A DNA stretch of 64,000 nt from an uncultured Erythrobacter sp. GTDB lineage: Bacteria; Pseudomonadota; Alphaproteobacteria; Sphingomonadales; Sphingomonadaceae. The position numbers and the translations under genes are program-made. Of the stretch, positions 9,498-18,830 are shown one piece after another. The notes beneath the pieces are model-generated. The model saw only the letters and a list, made by a program, of their open reading frames with translations, was not told the origin of the DNA and ran no database searches. Each line of letters begins with the position of its first letter. The stretch's first letter is position 1. The DNA is taken from NCBI GenBank assembly GCA_947503155.1, contig CANNCL010000003.1, positions 310,001 to 374,000 of the forward strand. The letters run 5' to 3'.

Positions 9498-11213
9498 TTA
9501 TGCTTTTGCCCGCAACCCGCTGACCGTCGCGCCGCTGGCGGCGAGTTGTTCAACGTCGATCTTTATGTGGATCACGCGCAGCCCTTTGCGAGTTTGTGCC
9601 TGTGCCAAGGCGTCGGTGAACTGCGCCGTGGTGGTCGCAGTTGCGCTCCATCCGCCGAATGCAGCGCCGAGCGCGGCGAAGTCGGGATTGGCGAGGTGGG
9701 TGCCAGAGACGCGGCCGGGATATTCGCGTTCTTGATGCATACGGATTGTGCCGTAGGCGCCGTTGTCGACCACCAATACGAGTAAGTTTGCCCCGTGCTG
9801 GACGGCGGTCGCCAATTCCTGACCGTTCATCAGGAAATCGCCGTCTCCGGCGACTGCGACCACGGTGCGATCTGGGTGGCGCAGCGCCGCTGCGATGCTG
9901 GCAGGGACGCCGTAACCCATTGCACCGGCGGTGGGCGCAAGCTGGCTTGGATAGCCAGCATAGCGCCAATATCGGTGCCACCAGCCAGCGAAATTGCCCG
10001 CGCCGTTGCAGATGATGCTGTCAGCAGGCAGCGCCTCTCGCATCGCGGTGACGCAGGCGGCCATGTCTAACGCCGGCAGGGTTTGTGAGGGTGCAGTTTG
10101 CGGGGGTGCAGTTTGCGAGGGCGCATATGTCGCCCATTCCTGCCATTCACGGTGCGCATCGGCCCCCGCGTCAAACGGAATGATCGAATGATCTTCCCAC
10201 AAGGAGGCTGCTTCAGCGAATTCGTCGACCGAACAGGCAAGACCTAAATCCGTGCGGTAAACCCGGCCCAATTCGTTCGGGTCGGGATGGATATGGACCA
10301 GCAATTGATCGGGATGTTCCAATGTGGGCACTGTGTAACCATCCGTGGTCGCTTCGCCGAGCCGCGCTCCGACCGTTAGAACAAGATCCGCATCTTTGAC
10401 CCGTTGCACGAGCTTAGGGTTCGGGCCGTATCCCAGATTGCCCGCATAGACGGGCGAGGCGGGATCAATCGCATCTTGGCGGCGAAAGGCGGTGGCGACT
10501 GGCATTCCAATGGCCTCAGCAAATTGTTGGAAATGCGCGCGCGCTTTCGCGTTCCACCCGGCACCGCCGATAATCGCAATAGGGCTGGCGGCATCGGCGA
10601 TCATCGCGAACAAAGCTTGCACCGCGTCAGGGCAAACCGCTTGAGCAGGACGAGTGACAACAGGCCGGGGCTTAATCGCTGCGTCCACTGGGTCGCACAG
10701 CATGTCTTCGGGTAGAGCGAGCACCACGGGGCCGGGGCGTCCGCTGAGCGCGACAGAATAAGCGCGCGCAATGTATTCGGGAACGCGCGCGGGGTCGTCG
10801 ATCCGGGCGGCCCATTTGCAGATCGGGCCAAAGAATGCCTCAAAATTGATCTCTTGAAACCCTTCGCGGTCACGCATTGGCCGCGCCACGTCACCGACAA
10901 ACAGGATCATCGGCTGCGAATCTTGATGTGCGACATGGACGCCAATGCTGGCATTGGTTGCTCCGGGACCGCGCGTGACAAAGGCGATGCCGGGGCGCGT
11001 TATATCGGATGCGCTCATGGCCCCGTCCGCGCAGGCCATAAATGCTGCGCCGCCTTCTTGGCGGCAGATGACAGTTTCTATGTCAGATCGTTCGTGCAAG
11101 GCGTCCAGCACCGCCAAGAAGCTTTCACCCGGGACGGTGAACACACGGTCCGTGCCTTGTTCGGCAAGGCAATCGACTAGCAATTCTGCCGCAGTCTGAG
11201 TGGTTTTAGTCAC
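9498..11213 (-). CDS. thiamine-diphosphate enzyme of the acetolactate synthase family
   Basis: A protein of about 571 residues with the three-domain ThDP layout. The N-terminal pyrimidine domain carries the catalytic Glu in ICRQEGGAAFMA; the central Rossmann-like domain follows; the C-terminal domain has GDGDFLMNGQELATAVQHGA, the GDG...N cofactor/Mg motif. It resembles IlvB-like orphan enzymes; there is no small regulatory subunit gene beside it, so biosynthetic acetolactate synthase is doubtful. GTG at 11213, ten bases after a GGAG, is preferred over an ATG seven codons upstream. A linker near residue 365 is built from short tandem repeats (APSQTAPPQTAPSQT). Confidence 0.88.
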   Translation of the reverse strand: MTKTTQTAAELLVDCLAEQGTDRVFTVPGESFLAVLDALHERSDIETVICRQEGGAAFMACADGAMSASDITRPGIAFVTRGPGATNASIGVHVAHQDSQPMILFVGDVARPMRDREGFQEINFEAFFGPICKWAARIDDPARVPEYIARAYSVALSGRPGPVVLALPEDMLCDPVDAAIKPRPVVTRPAQAVCPDAVQALFAMIADAASPIAIIGGAGWNAKARAHFQQFAEAIGMPVATAFRRQDAIDPASPVYAGNLGYGPNPKLVQRVKDADLVLTVGARLGEATTDGYTVPTLEHPDQLLVHIHPDPNELGRVYRTDLGLACSVDEFAEAASLWEDHSIIPFDAGADAHREWQEWATYAPSQTAPPQTAPSQTLPALDMAACVTAMREALPADSIICNGAGNFAGWWHRYWRYAGYPSQLAPTAGAMGYGVPASIAAALRHPDRTVVAVAGDGDFLMNGQELATAVQHGANLLVLVVDNGAYGTIRMHQEREYPGRVSGTHLANPDFAALGAAFGGWSATATTTAQFTDALAQAQTRKGLRVIHIKIDVEQLAASGATVSGLRAKA

Positions 11214-11358
11214 GCTGCAAATTCTCCGATTCATTGCCCGCTATTACCGGCGCTTAGGTCGTCTGGAGATTAACCACAACCCAGCCTTACTGTCCCTTTT
11301 CAGGGCAGGGTATAGGCTGCGCTGGGCAAGAGTTAAGAATTCGTTAACTCCGCTGAAT

Positions 11359-11610
11359 ATGACTTATGCAACACTCACTCAGTTCGCTGTAAAACGCATT
11401 CCAAACCGCGAGGCACACAAACGCCGCAGTTTGGTTCTGACCGATGAAAGCGCGCGCCATCCGTTCCGTGCGACTTTGCCGCCCAGTGTGCGCAGCGAAT
11501 TGCACGACATTCCAGCAGAGAGCCTATGGCGGCTGACGGTGGATGATGTTCGCGGCGTCGCCAGCACTTATGTGGCGACAATGGCGGCGGTTCTCGTCTT
11601 TATCATGTGA
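11359..11610 (+). CDS. small conserved-looking tail-anchored membrane protein
   Basis: The frame is open from 11200, but the ATG at 11359 (MTYATLTQFAVKRIP) is the likely start, giving 83 residues. The body is basic and hydrophilic, and the C-terminus is one hydrophobic helix (VASTYVATMAAVLVFIM), as in a tail-anchored protein. No known domain is recognised. It ends 7 bp before the convergent MFS gene. Confidence 0.55.
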   Translation: MTYATLTQFAVKRIPNREAHKRRSLVLTDESARHPFRATLPPSVRSELHDIPAESLWRLTVDDVRGVASTYVATMAAVLVFIM

Positions 11611-11616
11611 GCGGTT

Positions 11617-13020
11617 TTAGGTGGGCGTGTCGGCGGTCAGTGCCGCTGCGGCTTTCTCTGCTTTAAACAGGTTCCACCCAAGCCAAGCGGCCACAACCGA
11701 CATCACGCCTGCGAACAGCAATTGATCGACCACCGGGATGCCGAAACTGGTCAGTCCAATCGCCATCAACGAACCCAGCACCATCGCCAATGAATTGACG
11801 ATATTGTTTGCCGCAATGGTGCGAGCTGCTGCGTCATCGGCACAGCGGGTTGTTAGAAACGCATAGAGCGGGACGACAAAGAATCCCCCCGCCGTTGAGA
11901 TGCCTAACAACATCAATGAGAGCGGGATTGCCAAGGGCTCCAAAATCCACATTTGGATCGGCAGCAATTCACCCGCAGCATTGGGTGTCCACGCCTTTGC
12001 AACGATATAAAACCCGACCACAAACAGCCCCATGATCATCACCGAAATGGGTGAATACCGGGCCGAAACCTCGCCCTTTAGCAAGGCATTGATACCGACC
12101 GATCCGATCGCAATTCCGACGGAGAAGATGACGAGAAACAGGCTGGCAACTTCTTTGCTGGCCAGAAGCTGGTTTTTTGCGAGCGGCGGGAATTGAATGA
12201 ACAGGACAGCGCCGATGGTCCAAAAGAAACTGATCGCGACAATCGCAAGCCATATCTCGCGATTGTCCATGGTGTTGCGCACCAATTTCCAGCTCATCAC
12301 AACCTGATCGGCAATCGCGACAGGTGCATAACCCAGCCAGCGCAGGATCGGATTGCTGACCTTTCGCGCATACGGTTCTAGCAATGGGTAGTGCATCTCA
12401 TAATCGCTTTGCGGCGGGGCGTCTGGCACCCACCGACTGACGAAATATCCGACAATTGACGTTAGAACGACCAGCACCATCGCGATTTCGACCACGATAA
12501 ACCCGGCTAGGATCGTTCCGGTCAGGATCGCGATATAGGTCCCTGCTTCTACCAATCCGGTGCCGGGCAGGACCTCTTCTTTTTTCAAATGTTGCGGCAG
12601 AATCGCGTATTTAATCGGTCCTAAGAACGTCGACTGAGCCGCCGCCAAAAACACCACAAATAGCAGCAATGGAATGGCGACGCTGTGCACCATGATCCCT
12701 TGCCACGCCATAAATAGGCCGATCGCACCGAGCGAAGCCCAGCCGATCTCGCACAATTTCACGATGCGTATGATGCGGGCTTTATCATGCGTATCTGCGA
12801 GTTGCCCCGCCAGCGCCGACAGCACCACAAATGGCACGATGAAAATAACCGATGCAAGGCCGCTAAAAAGGGCCTCTTGCTGCTCATCATTATAAACGGA
12901 ATAGACGACAAATAGGACCAGCGCGGTCTTGTACAGATTGTCGTTAAAAGCGTTGAAGAATTGCGTAACCATTAGCGGCAAGAAGCGCTTTTGGCGCATA
13001 AGGTGCGTCGTTGTTGTCAT
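11617..13020 (-). CDS. MFS transporter, LplT (lysophospholipid transporter)-like
   Basis: A 467-residue, twelve-segment MFS protein. The N-terminal block LMVTQFFNAFNDNLYKTAL and the motif STFLGPIKYAILPQHL are characteristic of the LplT/Aas transporter branch, which flips lysophospholipids across the inner membrane for re-acylation. No acyltransferase domain is fused here, unlike the Aas-MFS fusions of other Gram-negatives. It is divergent from pgsA, another phospholipid gene. Confidence 0.85.
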   Translation of the reverse strand: MTTTTHLMRQKRFLPLMVTQFFNAFNDNLYKTALVLFVVYSVYNDEQQEALFSGLASVIFIVPFVVLSALAGQLADTHDKARIIRIVKLCEIGWASLGAIGLFMAWQGIMVHSVAIPLLLFVVFLAAAQSTFLGPIKYAILPQHLKKEEVLPGTGLVEAGTYIAILTGTILAGFIVVEIAMVLVVLTSIVGYFVSRWVPDAPPQSDYEMHYPLLEPYARKVSNPILRWLGYAPVAIADQVVMSWKLVRNTMDNREIWLAIVAISFFWTIGAVLFIQFPPLAKNQLLASKEVASLFLVIFSVGIAIGSVGINALLKGEVSARYSPISVMIMGLFVVGFYIVAKAWTPNAAGELLPIQMWILEPLAIPLSLMLLGISTAGGFFVVPLYAFLTTRCADDAAARTIAANNIVNSLAMVLGSLMAIGLTSFGIPVVDQLLFAGVMSVVAAWLGWNLFKAEKAAAALTADTPT

Positions 13021-13154
13021 GCGTAAAGGCGGCGCCCAGCAGTTTCCCCGAGAGACGACTGCATAGCGATAAGGCCGCTAGGCACAAGTCTTGTGCATGC
13101 ACACAATGGTTAGTGTTTCGATGTGGCGCGGGACGCGCTAAGGGGGTGCAAGCT

Positions 13155-13766
13155 ATGTTGACGCTGCCAAACATTCTCACCCTATCGCGGATATTCGCGG
13201 TGCCGCTGCTGGGCTTTTTCCTGTGGTGGCCCGATTGGCAGCTCGGTTATCTGATCGGTTTCTTGTTGTACGCCCTGATTGCAGTGACCGATTTCTTCGA
13301 CGGTTATCTGGCGCGCGCGCAGGGAACTGTATCGAAATTGGGCATTTTCCTCGATCCGATCGCGGATAAGATCATGGTCGCGTCGGTCATCCTGATCCTA
13401 ACGGCGCAAGGGTATCTGCGCGGGCCGTATGTCGGCGATATGCATGTGATTGCGGGCACAGTTATCCTGATTCGAGAGATCGCTGTCTCTGGCCTGCGCG
13501 AATTTTTGGGCGGCATTCAGGTGTCTGTGCCGGTATCGAAACTGGCGAAATGGAAGACGACATTTCAGTTGGTCTCGCTGGGCGCATTGATTTTGGGCGG
13601 CGCGGTTCACGGACAGCCATGCCAATCGCTAAGCGATACGGCGTGTTTGACCGTCGCGGAAAGCTGGGTCCATGTGATCGGCCTTGCAACCCTTTGGGCG
13701 GCAGCCGTCCTGACGTGTGTGACCGGCTGGGATTACCTGCGCGTTGGCCTCAAACACATGGAGTAA
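13155..13766 (+). CDS. pgsA: CDP-diacylglycerol-glycerol-3-phosphate phosphatidyltransferase
   Basis: Makes phosphatidylglycerol-phosphate at the inner membrane. The CDP-alcohol phosphotransferase signature D-G-x2-A-R-x8-G-x3-D-x3-D is complete, spanning FFDGYLARAQG and LGIFLDPIADK. The ATG at 13155 gives the usual start MLTLPNILTLSR and a 203-residue protein. Four to five membrane segments are seen. Confidence 0.94.
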   Translation: MLTLPNILTLSRIFAVPLLGFFLWWPDWQLGYLIGFLLYALIAVTDFFDGYLARAQGTVSKLGIFLDPIADKIMVASVILILTAQGYLRGPYVGDMHVIAGTVILIREIAVSGLREFLGGIQVSVPVSKLAKWKTTFQLVSLGALILGGAVHGQPCQSLSDTACLTVAESWVHVIGLATLWAAAVLTCVTGWDYLRVGLKHME

Positions 13767-13769
13767 GGT

Positions 13770-15728
13770 TCATTGGCCTAGCGCCAATTTTAGCTCGCCC
13801 AGCCACGGCTCAAACGGTTTCCACGCATCCTGCCCCTTGCGGTTGATCGGTTCGCGCACTTGTTCCGATGATGCGGTACGCACAGCGCGATCGGTTTGGT
13901 GGAAAGCGAGGCATTGCTCCTCGAACGGCACTTCTAGGAAATCGAGCATTCGGCGTGTCTGTCCCTCTAAGTCGTCCAGCACATCCTCGTGCTGCACTCG
14001 CAAGACTTTGCCGGGCAGCACGCTGTCCCAATGGTCCATCAGATCGACATAATCGGAATAATATCGGCCTATTTCTGTCAGGCCATAAGTGAATTCCTGC
14101 CCCTCTGCGAAAAGCTGTTTGAAGCCGGAAAAGCAGCAATCCATCGGCGCGCGGCGGGCGTCGATGATTTTGGCATTGGGTAAGATGAGGTGGATTAAGC
14201 CGACATGCCGGAAATTGTTGGGCATCTTATCAATAAAGAACGGCGCACCTGCGCGGTGGATACGAGTGTTCTCGATGAAATCTGCGCCAAATTGCGCAAG
14301 CTGTTCATGCGTTAGATCATCCAAAATTTCTGGATAGCGTGATTGCCCCGCCTTGCGCCCGCGCAGCCGGTGAGCGAGCGCGAGGATATTGGGAAGTTCC
14401 AGCGTCCCGTCGATCTGTGAATGGCTGGCGAGGATTTGTTCGAGCAAGGTCGAACCTGCGCGGGGAAGGCCAAGTATGAAGATCGGGTCAGGCGCGGCGT
14501 GACCTGCTCCTTCATGCTGAGCGAACAATTCCGCCGTGCAGGCCGCCTTTTGCTTCGCGAGTTCGCCGGTCATCGCGTCGGCGCTGTAGCGGGTTTGGGC
14601 ACGCTTTAGCGCGTTGCCTTCGTCATAGCATCGGAATGCGCCTTCATAATCGCCAGTGTCTTCCAACGCTTTGGCGAGCGCGAAATTGAGGTGCACACGG
14701 TCCATAAAGGCGAGATCGCTGCGTTCGATCTGTGCTTTCATAGCTGCGAGTTCACTTGCGCTAAAACGGTACGTTTTGAGATTGGCTAGGGCGTAATAGG
14801 CGTCTCCGTGGCCGGGTTTTGACGCAATGGCGGCGCGGTAACTTGCCTCTGCTTGGGCGCGGTCGCCTTTGGTTTTAAGCGCGTGGCCGCGGCTGGTCAG
14901 GCTGGCTGGATCGCCGGGCAGTTTTTCCAGCACGCTTTCAAACAATTCCAGACCTCGGTCGTAATCGCCCGTTTGAATGCATTCGATCGCGAGGCGTGAT
15001 TGGAACAGCACATTGGACGGATCGCGCGCATACAGCGCCTCTGCCTGTTCACGCGCTTCGGCTGATTTCTGCCGCCGGCGCAGCGCATCAATATAATCAA
15101 AGCGCAATTGGATATCATCGGGCGCAAAGCTCACCGCGCTTTCAAGCAGAAATTCCGCATCATCAAGAATCCCCAATTCGATCCCGATCTTGGCCAGCAG
15201 CCGCATCCCTTCGACATTTTTCGGGTGTGTGCGCAGGAAATGGCGGCAAATTTCCTCCGCCCGGACCAGCCGCCCCTCCGCCAAATGATTAGTGACCGCG
15301 ATCAGTTCTTTTGGGAGCGCGGCCAACCGCTGCTGCTGAGCGGCGGCGGCTTGCGCTTCGCCTGGACGTCCGGCTGCATTCTGCAAGCGCGCCTGTTCAC
15401 GCCAACTTGCCTCTAAAGCTGGGTTGAACCGTGTTGCGCGCGCAAAAGCATCAAGCGCCCCGGCGTTGTCACCGCGAGCCAGAGCCAGATGTCCCTGTTC
15501 CTGCCACGCGCGTCCATATTCCGGCATTGCATCGTGCAAAGCGGCGAGATGCGAGGCGGCTTGATCCATCCGTTTCAGATATCGCGCGGCGACCGCCGCC
15601 ATATACAGCGCCTCGCCATCGCTCGGATCATCGGACAAAAGCGCATTCGCGGCGCTGAGTCCGGCCTCAAACTGACCGGATTGGAGCGCGCTTTGCGCGT
15701 TTTTCAACTTGGTTTCGCGGGTAGTCAT
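13770..15728 (-). CDS. TPR-repeat sulfotransferase family protein
   Basis: A 652-residue two-part protein. About 400 N-terminal residues are TPR repeats (for example GEALYMAAVAARYLKRMDQA and GHGDAYYALANLKTYRF). The C-terminal part is a sulfotransferase-like domain with the PAPS 5'-phosphosulfate loop FILGLPRAGSTLLEQILASH and a downstream KIIDARRAPMDCCFSGFK segment. The acceptor is unknown. It lies just downstream of a TonB-dependent receptor, a common pairing in Sphingomonadales, but separated from it by a terminator. Confidence 0.9.
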   Translation of the reverse strand: MTTRETKLKNAQSALQSGQFEAGLSAANALLSDDPSDGEALYMAAVAARYLKRMDQAASHLAALHDAMPEYGRAWQEQGHLALARGDNAGALDAFARATRFNPALEASWREQARLQNAAGRPGEAQAAAAQQQRLAALPKELIAVTNHLAEGRLVRAEEICRHFLRTHPKNVEGMRLLAKIGIELGILDDAEFLLESAVSFAPDDIQLRFDYIDALRRRQKSAEAREQAEALYARDPSNVLFQSRLAIECIQTGDYDRGLELFESVLEKLPGDPASLTSRGHALKTKGDRAQAEASYRAAIASKPGHGDAYYALANLKTYRFSASELAAMKAQIERSDLAFMDRVHLNFALAKALEDTGDYEGAFRCYDEGNALKRAQTRYSADAMTGELAKQKAACTAELFAQHEGAGHAAPDPIFILGLPRAGSTLLEQILASHSQIDGTLELPNILALAHRLRGRKAGQSRYPEILDDLTHEQLAQFGADFIENTRIHRAGAPFFIDKMPNNFRHVGLIHLILPNAKIIDARRAPMDCCFSGFKQLFAEGQEFTYGLTEIGRYYSDYVDLMDHWDSVLPGKVLRVQHEDVLDDLEGQTRRMLDFLEVPFEEQCLAFHQTDRAVRTASSEQVREPINRKGQDAWKPFEPWLGELKLALGQ

Positions 15729-15751
15729 ATCTGTGCCTTAGACAGCAAAAC

Positions 15752-15779
15752 GGCGGGAGTGAACAATGTCACTCCCGCC
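15752..15779 (-). terminator. intrinsic terminator of the TonB-receptor gene
   Basis: A perfect 11-bp GC-rich inverted repeat, GGCGGGAGTGA / TCACTCCCGCC, around a 6-nt loop. On the minus strand it is followed by CGTTTTGC, a short T run. It lies between the receptor stop (15801) and the sulfotransferase start (15728). Confidence 0.75.
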
Positions 15780-15800
15780 GCCTTTAACACTGTGGTTCGA

Positions 15801-18458
15801 TCAATAGTTGAACGACACCCGCGCCCCGATGGTGCGCGGACGGTTGGTGATGATGCGTTCGCGGTCATTACCAAAGATGCCGGAAACCTCGGCGCGTTCA
15901 TCGGTGAGGTTGTCACCGAAGATTTCAAAGCGCCATTGATCCGCGACCACGCCGACCGACAGATCAAACAAGGTGTAGCTGTCGAGCCGGATCTTGTTGA
16001 TTTCAATAATGTCGGTGTTCTTCGACGCAGAATAGCTGAACTGAGGTTGGATATATGCCTCTAGGCTGTCGGACAGATCCCACTCATAACGAGCGCGAAT
16101 ATTGCCTTGGAAGCCCGGCGCATAAGCCAGCTCTTCGCCTTCGATCACGTCAGTGGTCGGGATCAGAACTTCGGTAATTTCCGTATCGAGGATCGAAAAC
16201 GCACCAGCAATCGTCAGACCCGGCGTGGAGTAAGGCGCGATCACAAAATCGGCCTCAATCCCGTAAATCTCTGCATCCGCCGCGTTGGACGAGAAGAAGA
16301 GGTTGGTGATCGACGGATCGAAAATCTGCGTTTGCAGGTTCGAAATGTCGACGAAGAATGCCGAACCGTTGAAGCGGAACTGACCGTCGATCAGATCCAT
16401 TTTCCAACCGAATTCATAGTTTTTCACTTCATCGGTTTCGACCTCAAACGGAACCACGAAACCTGTGCCCGATGCCACTGCGCCGCCTGGACGGTTCAAC
16501 AGGCCAGGGCGGAAGCCCTCGGAATAGGTTGCGTAGAACAGCAGATCGGGTGTCGGGGTCAGTGTGACCGTACCCTTGTAGATTAGGCCGTCAGTTGACG
16601 CGGTGTCTGGGGCACGAACGGCGTTGAAGACTTGCTGTGCTTGCGCAGCAGAAAGGCCGGCCGCCTGAATGTCCGCCAAACTGTCACCCAGATCGAATGT
16701 CTGGCGCAATGCCGCATTGCACGATCCGATGAAGGTGAACTGACCATCGCCATTATAGAGGTCGCTAATGTCGGTGCCGAACGCGTTTTGATCGGTGCCG
16801 CCTGAGTTACAGAAGGACCCGTTCGCGCTGCCTTCAAAATCAACCTCAACGTCGTAATAGCGCGCGCCGAGAGTGACCGTCAAAATGTCGGGCACAAGGT
16901 CAAAGCTGGCTTCGCCAAAGATGCCGTATTGTTCATCGGTCCGGCGAATGTCGTTGCGGAAGATCGTCGAAGCCGGGAATGGGCCGGGATCGGAAACAAA
17001 GCCGGTTGTTTGCGGGAAGTTTTCCGGGAAGGCGCCAAATGGCTGTGCGATAGTGTTGCCAGGGTAAGCAAAATCAACGCGCTCTTCGAGGCTAAGGTCC
17101 GAATAGAAACCGCCGCCTTGGAAACGAATGCGCCAATCGTCAGGTGTGCTGAAACGCAGTTCCTGAGTGAAGACTTCTGTCTTAGAAACCGAATTCACGA
17201 ACAGATTTGGAGCTTGGCACGTGCCGCTTGGTGCGGCTGCGCCGGGATAGCTGACCGAACCATCACAGATGTAATAGGGCAGATACTGACCAGCAAACAG
17301 ATAGTCGGTGTAATCCGCGCGCTGTTCGCTGTCACGTTCGGTATAGGCGCCGGTGTACACGACATCGAGCATCGCGATCCGGCCTTCGACGGTCCAACTT
17401 GTGTTGGAGAAATCGTCCTGAAGGCTGTCTGTTTCATACCGTTCGATCTGAAGATCGTCGAGCCCGCCCAGTTCAGGATCGGCGAAGAACACGCCGTCTG
17501 ATTCGAGGCTTTGGCGTTGGTGCGACACATTGACGGTCCAATCGGGAGTTACTTCCCAAAGCCCGCTAATGCGGAAACCGGCATATTGCGTGTCGTTGAA
17601 GTCATCTTCTGCGATGCCGGCATTGTCAGCATCAAGGAAGGTAACGGCCGACAGGTCGGCACCGGCTTGGAAACCGGCACGGTTGGCGTTTACGGGAACG
17701 CCGTTTTCGCGAACAAACCCTTCTGGACGGAAACGCGCGCTTTCGCTCAGATTGCGAGTGCCAGCGACATTGTCGATATAGCCGCCTTGATCGTCGAGAT
17801 AAACCACGCCGCGCAGCGCGATTGTATCGCTGACAGGCACGTTAATCATGACTTCGCCCTGATAGCTGGCTTCGCCGCCGCGGGTGAAGGACACGCCAGC
17901 AGATGCCGCCGCATCATAGCCGGACAGATCAGGTTTGTTGGTGATCAGGCGCACAACGCCCGCTTGTGAACTGGCGCCGAAGAGCGTGCCTTGCGGGCCA
18001 GACAGAACTTCGATCCGCTCAAGGTCGGCGGCGTAAACGTCGAGGTTACGTCCCGGCTGCGAGAGCGGCTGATCATTCAAATACAGCGCCACGTTCGGGG
18101 CAAGACCGGCAACACCGGCAACCGTGATATTTGGCGTGGTGGAGGCAAGGCCGCGAATGTAGATCGTGCTCTGACCTGGACCATTGCCGCCCGATGTTAC
18201 GGTTGGGATCTGTTCGAGGTAATCTTCGAATGTATCGATATTCAGTTCATCGAGCTGCTCTGCACCGATGGCGGTAACCGAAACCGGCACATCTTGCAGA
18301 TCTTCGCTGCGACGCTGAGCGGTAACGACGATAGTGCCGACGCCGCCTTCGCGTTCTTGCGTGACTGGCGTTGGTGTGTCAGCCGTTTGGGCGACAACAG
18401 GCGATGCAATTGCGACTGCGAGTGCGCCAATCGACGCCCCGCTTATATACTTTGACAT
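15801..18458 (-). CDS. TonB-dependent outer-membrane receptor
   Basis: An 885-residue protein with a cleavable signal peptide ending near PVVAQ, a TonB-box-like segment (GTIVVTAQRRSEDLQDVPVS), a plug domain (EQIPTVTSGG, IYIRGLASTTPN, VEVLSGPQGTLFGASSQAG) and a long beta-barrel. It ends in an aromatic-rich final strand (RTIGARVSFNY). The substrate cannot be told; sphingomonad receptors of this type import siderophores, glycans or small aromatics. No regulator is adjacent. Confidence 0.93.
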   Translation of the reverse strand: MSKYISGASIGALAVAIASPVVAQTADTPTPVTQEREGGVGTIVVTAQRRSEDLQDVPVSVTAIGAEQLDELNIDTFEDYLEQIPTVTSGGNGPGQSTIYIRGLASTTPNITVAGVAGLAPNVALYLNDQPLSQPGRNLDVYAADLERIEVLSGPQGTLFGASSQAGVVRLITNKPDLSGYDAAASAGVSFTRGGEASYQGEVMINVPVSDTIALRGVVYLDDQGGYIDNVAGTRNLSESARFRPEGFVRENGVPVNANRAGFQAGADLSAVTFLDADNAGIAEDDFNDTQYAGFRISGLWEVTPDWTVNVSHQRQSLESDGVFFADPELGGLDDLQIERYETDSLQDDFSNTSWTVEGRIAMLDVVYTGAYTERDSEQRADYTDYLFAGQYLPYYICDGSVSYPGAAAPSGTCQAPNLFVNSVSKTEVFTQELRFSTPDDWRIRFQGGGFYSDLSLEERVDFAYPGNTIAQPFGAFPENFPQTTGFVSDPGPFPASTIFRNDIRRTDEQYGIFGEASFDLVPDILTVTLGARYYDVEVDFEGSANGSFCNSGGTDQNAFGTDISDLYNGDGQFTFIGSCNAALRQTFDLGDSLADIQAAGLSAAQAQQVFNAVRAPDTASTDGLIYKGTVTLTPTPDLLFYATYSEGFRPGLLNRPGGAVASGTGFVVPFEVETDEVKNYEFGWKMDLIDGQFRFNGSAFFVDISNLQTQIFDPSITNLFFSSNAADAEIYGIEADFVIAPYSTPGLTIAGAFSILDTEITEVLIPTTDVIEGEELAYAPGFQGNIRARYEWDLSDSLEAYIQPQFSYSASKNTDIIEINKIRLDSYTLFDLSVGVVADQWRFEIFGDNLTDERAEVSGIFGNDRERIITNRPRTIGARVSFNY

Positions 18459-18830
18459 TCAATGCCCCTTTTGAGCTTTCTTGCGGGTCGCGATGCGGAA
18501 CTGCATCAGCGTTTGCCCAAGAATTGCGCGCATGCAGTCAGAGGTGATGCCGCGCGCAAAGGGGCGTTACCAAGTGGTCAGTAAGGTGGCCACAGTGAAC
18601 CCTTGAGTTTTCAGTAAGCTACGAAAGCTTGTTGCAGAATAACAACACCGAAATCATTCTGAAATATATATGCAGAAGAGTTCATTCATAGTTTTGCAAG
18701 TGGTCAATATACTTTAACTTGCACTTCAATTTCGCAAGGCAAGCAAAGACCTATTCAAATAGCCGCAAGTGTAGAGCGAGTTTTACTTCAAAAATTCATG
18801 TGTTGCCGAAAGTCCTCAGCAAACCTGTCC
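18459..18830. other. AT-rich intergenic region between TonB receptor and BCCT gene
   Basis: About 370 bp without a credible ORF and clearly richer in A/T than the neighbours. It holds the upstream region of the receptor gene (minus strand) and the 3' flank of the BCCT gene. No recognisable operator, repeat or RNA element was found. Confidence 0.5.

Noticed and set aside
10078..10130. Short tandem repeat inside the ThDP enzyme gene as a regulatory repeat
   Set aside because: It is in frame and encodes a Pro/Ser/Gln linker between domains; a coding microrepeat is enough explanation.
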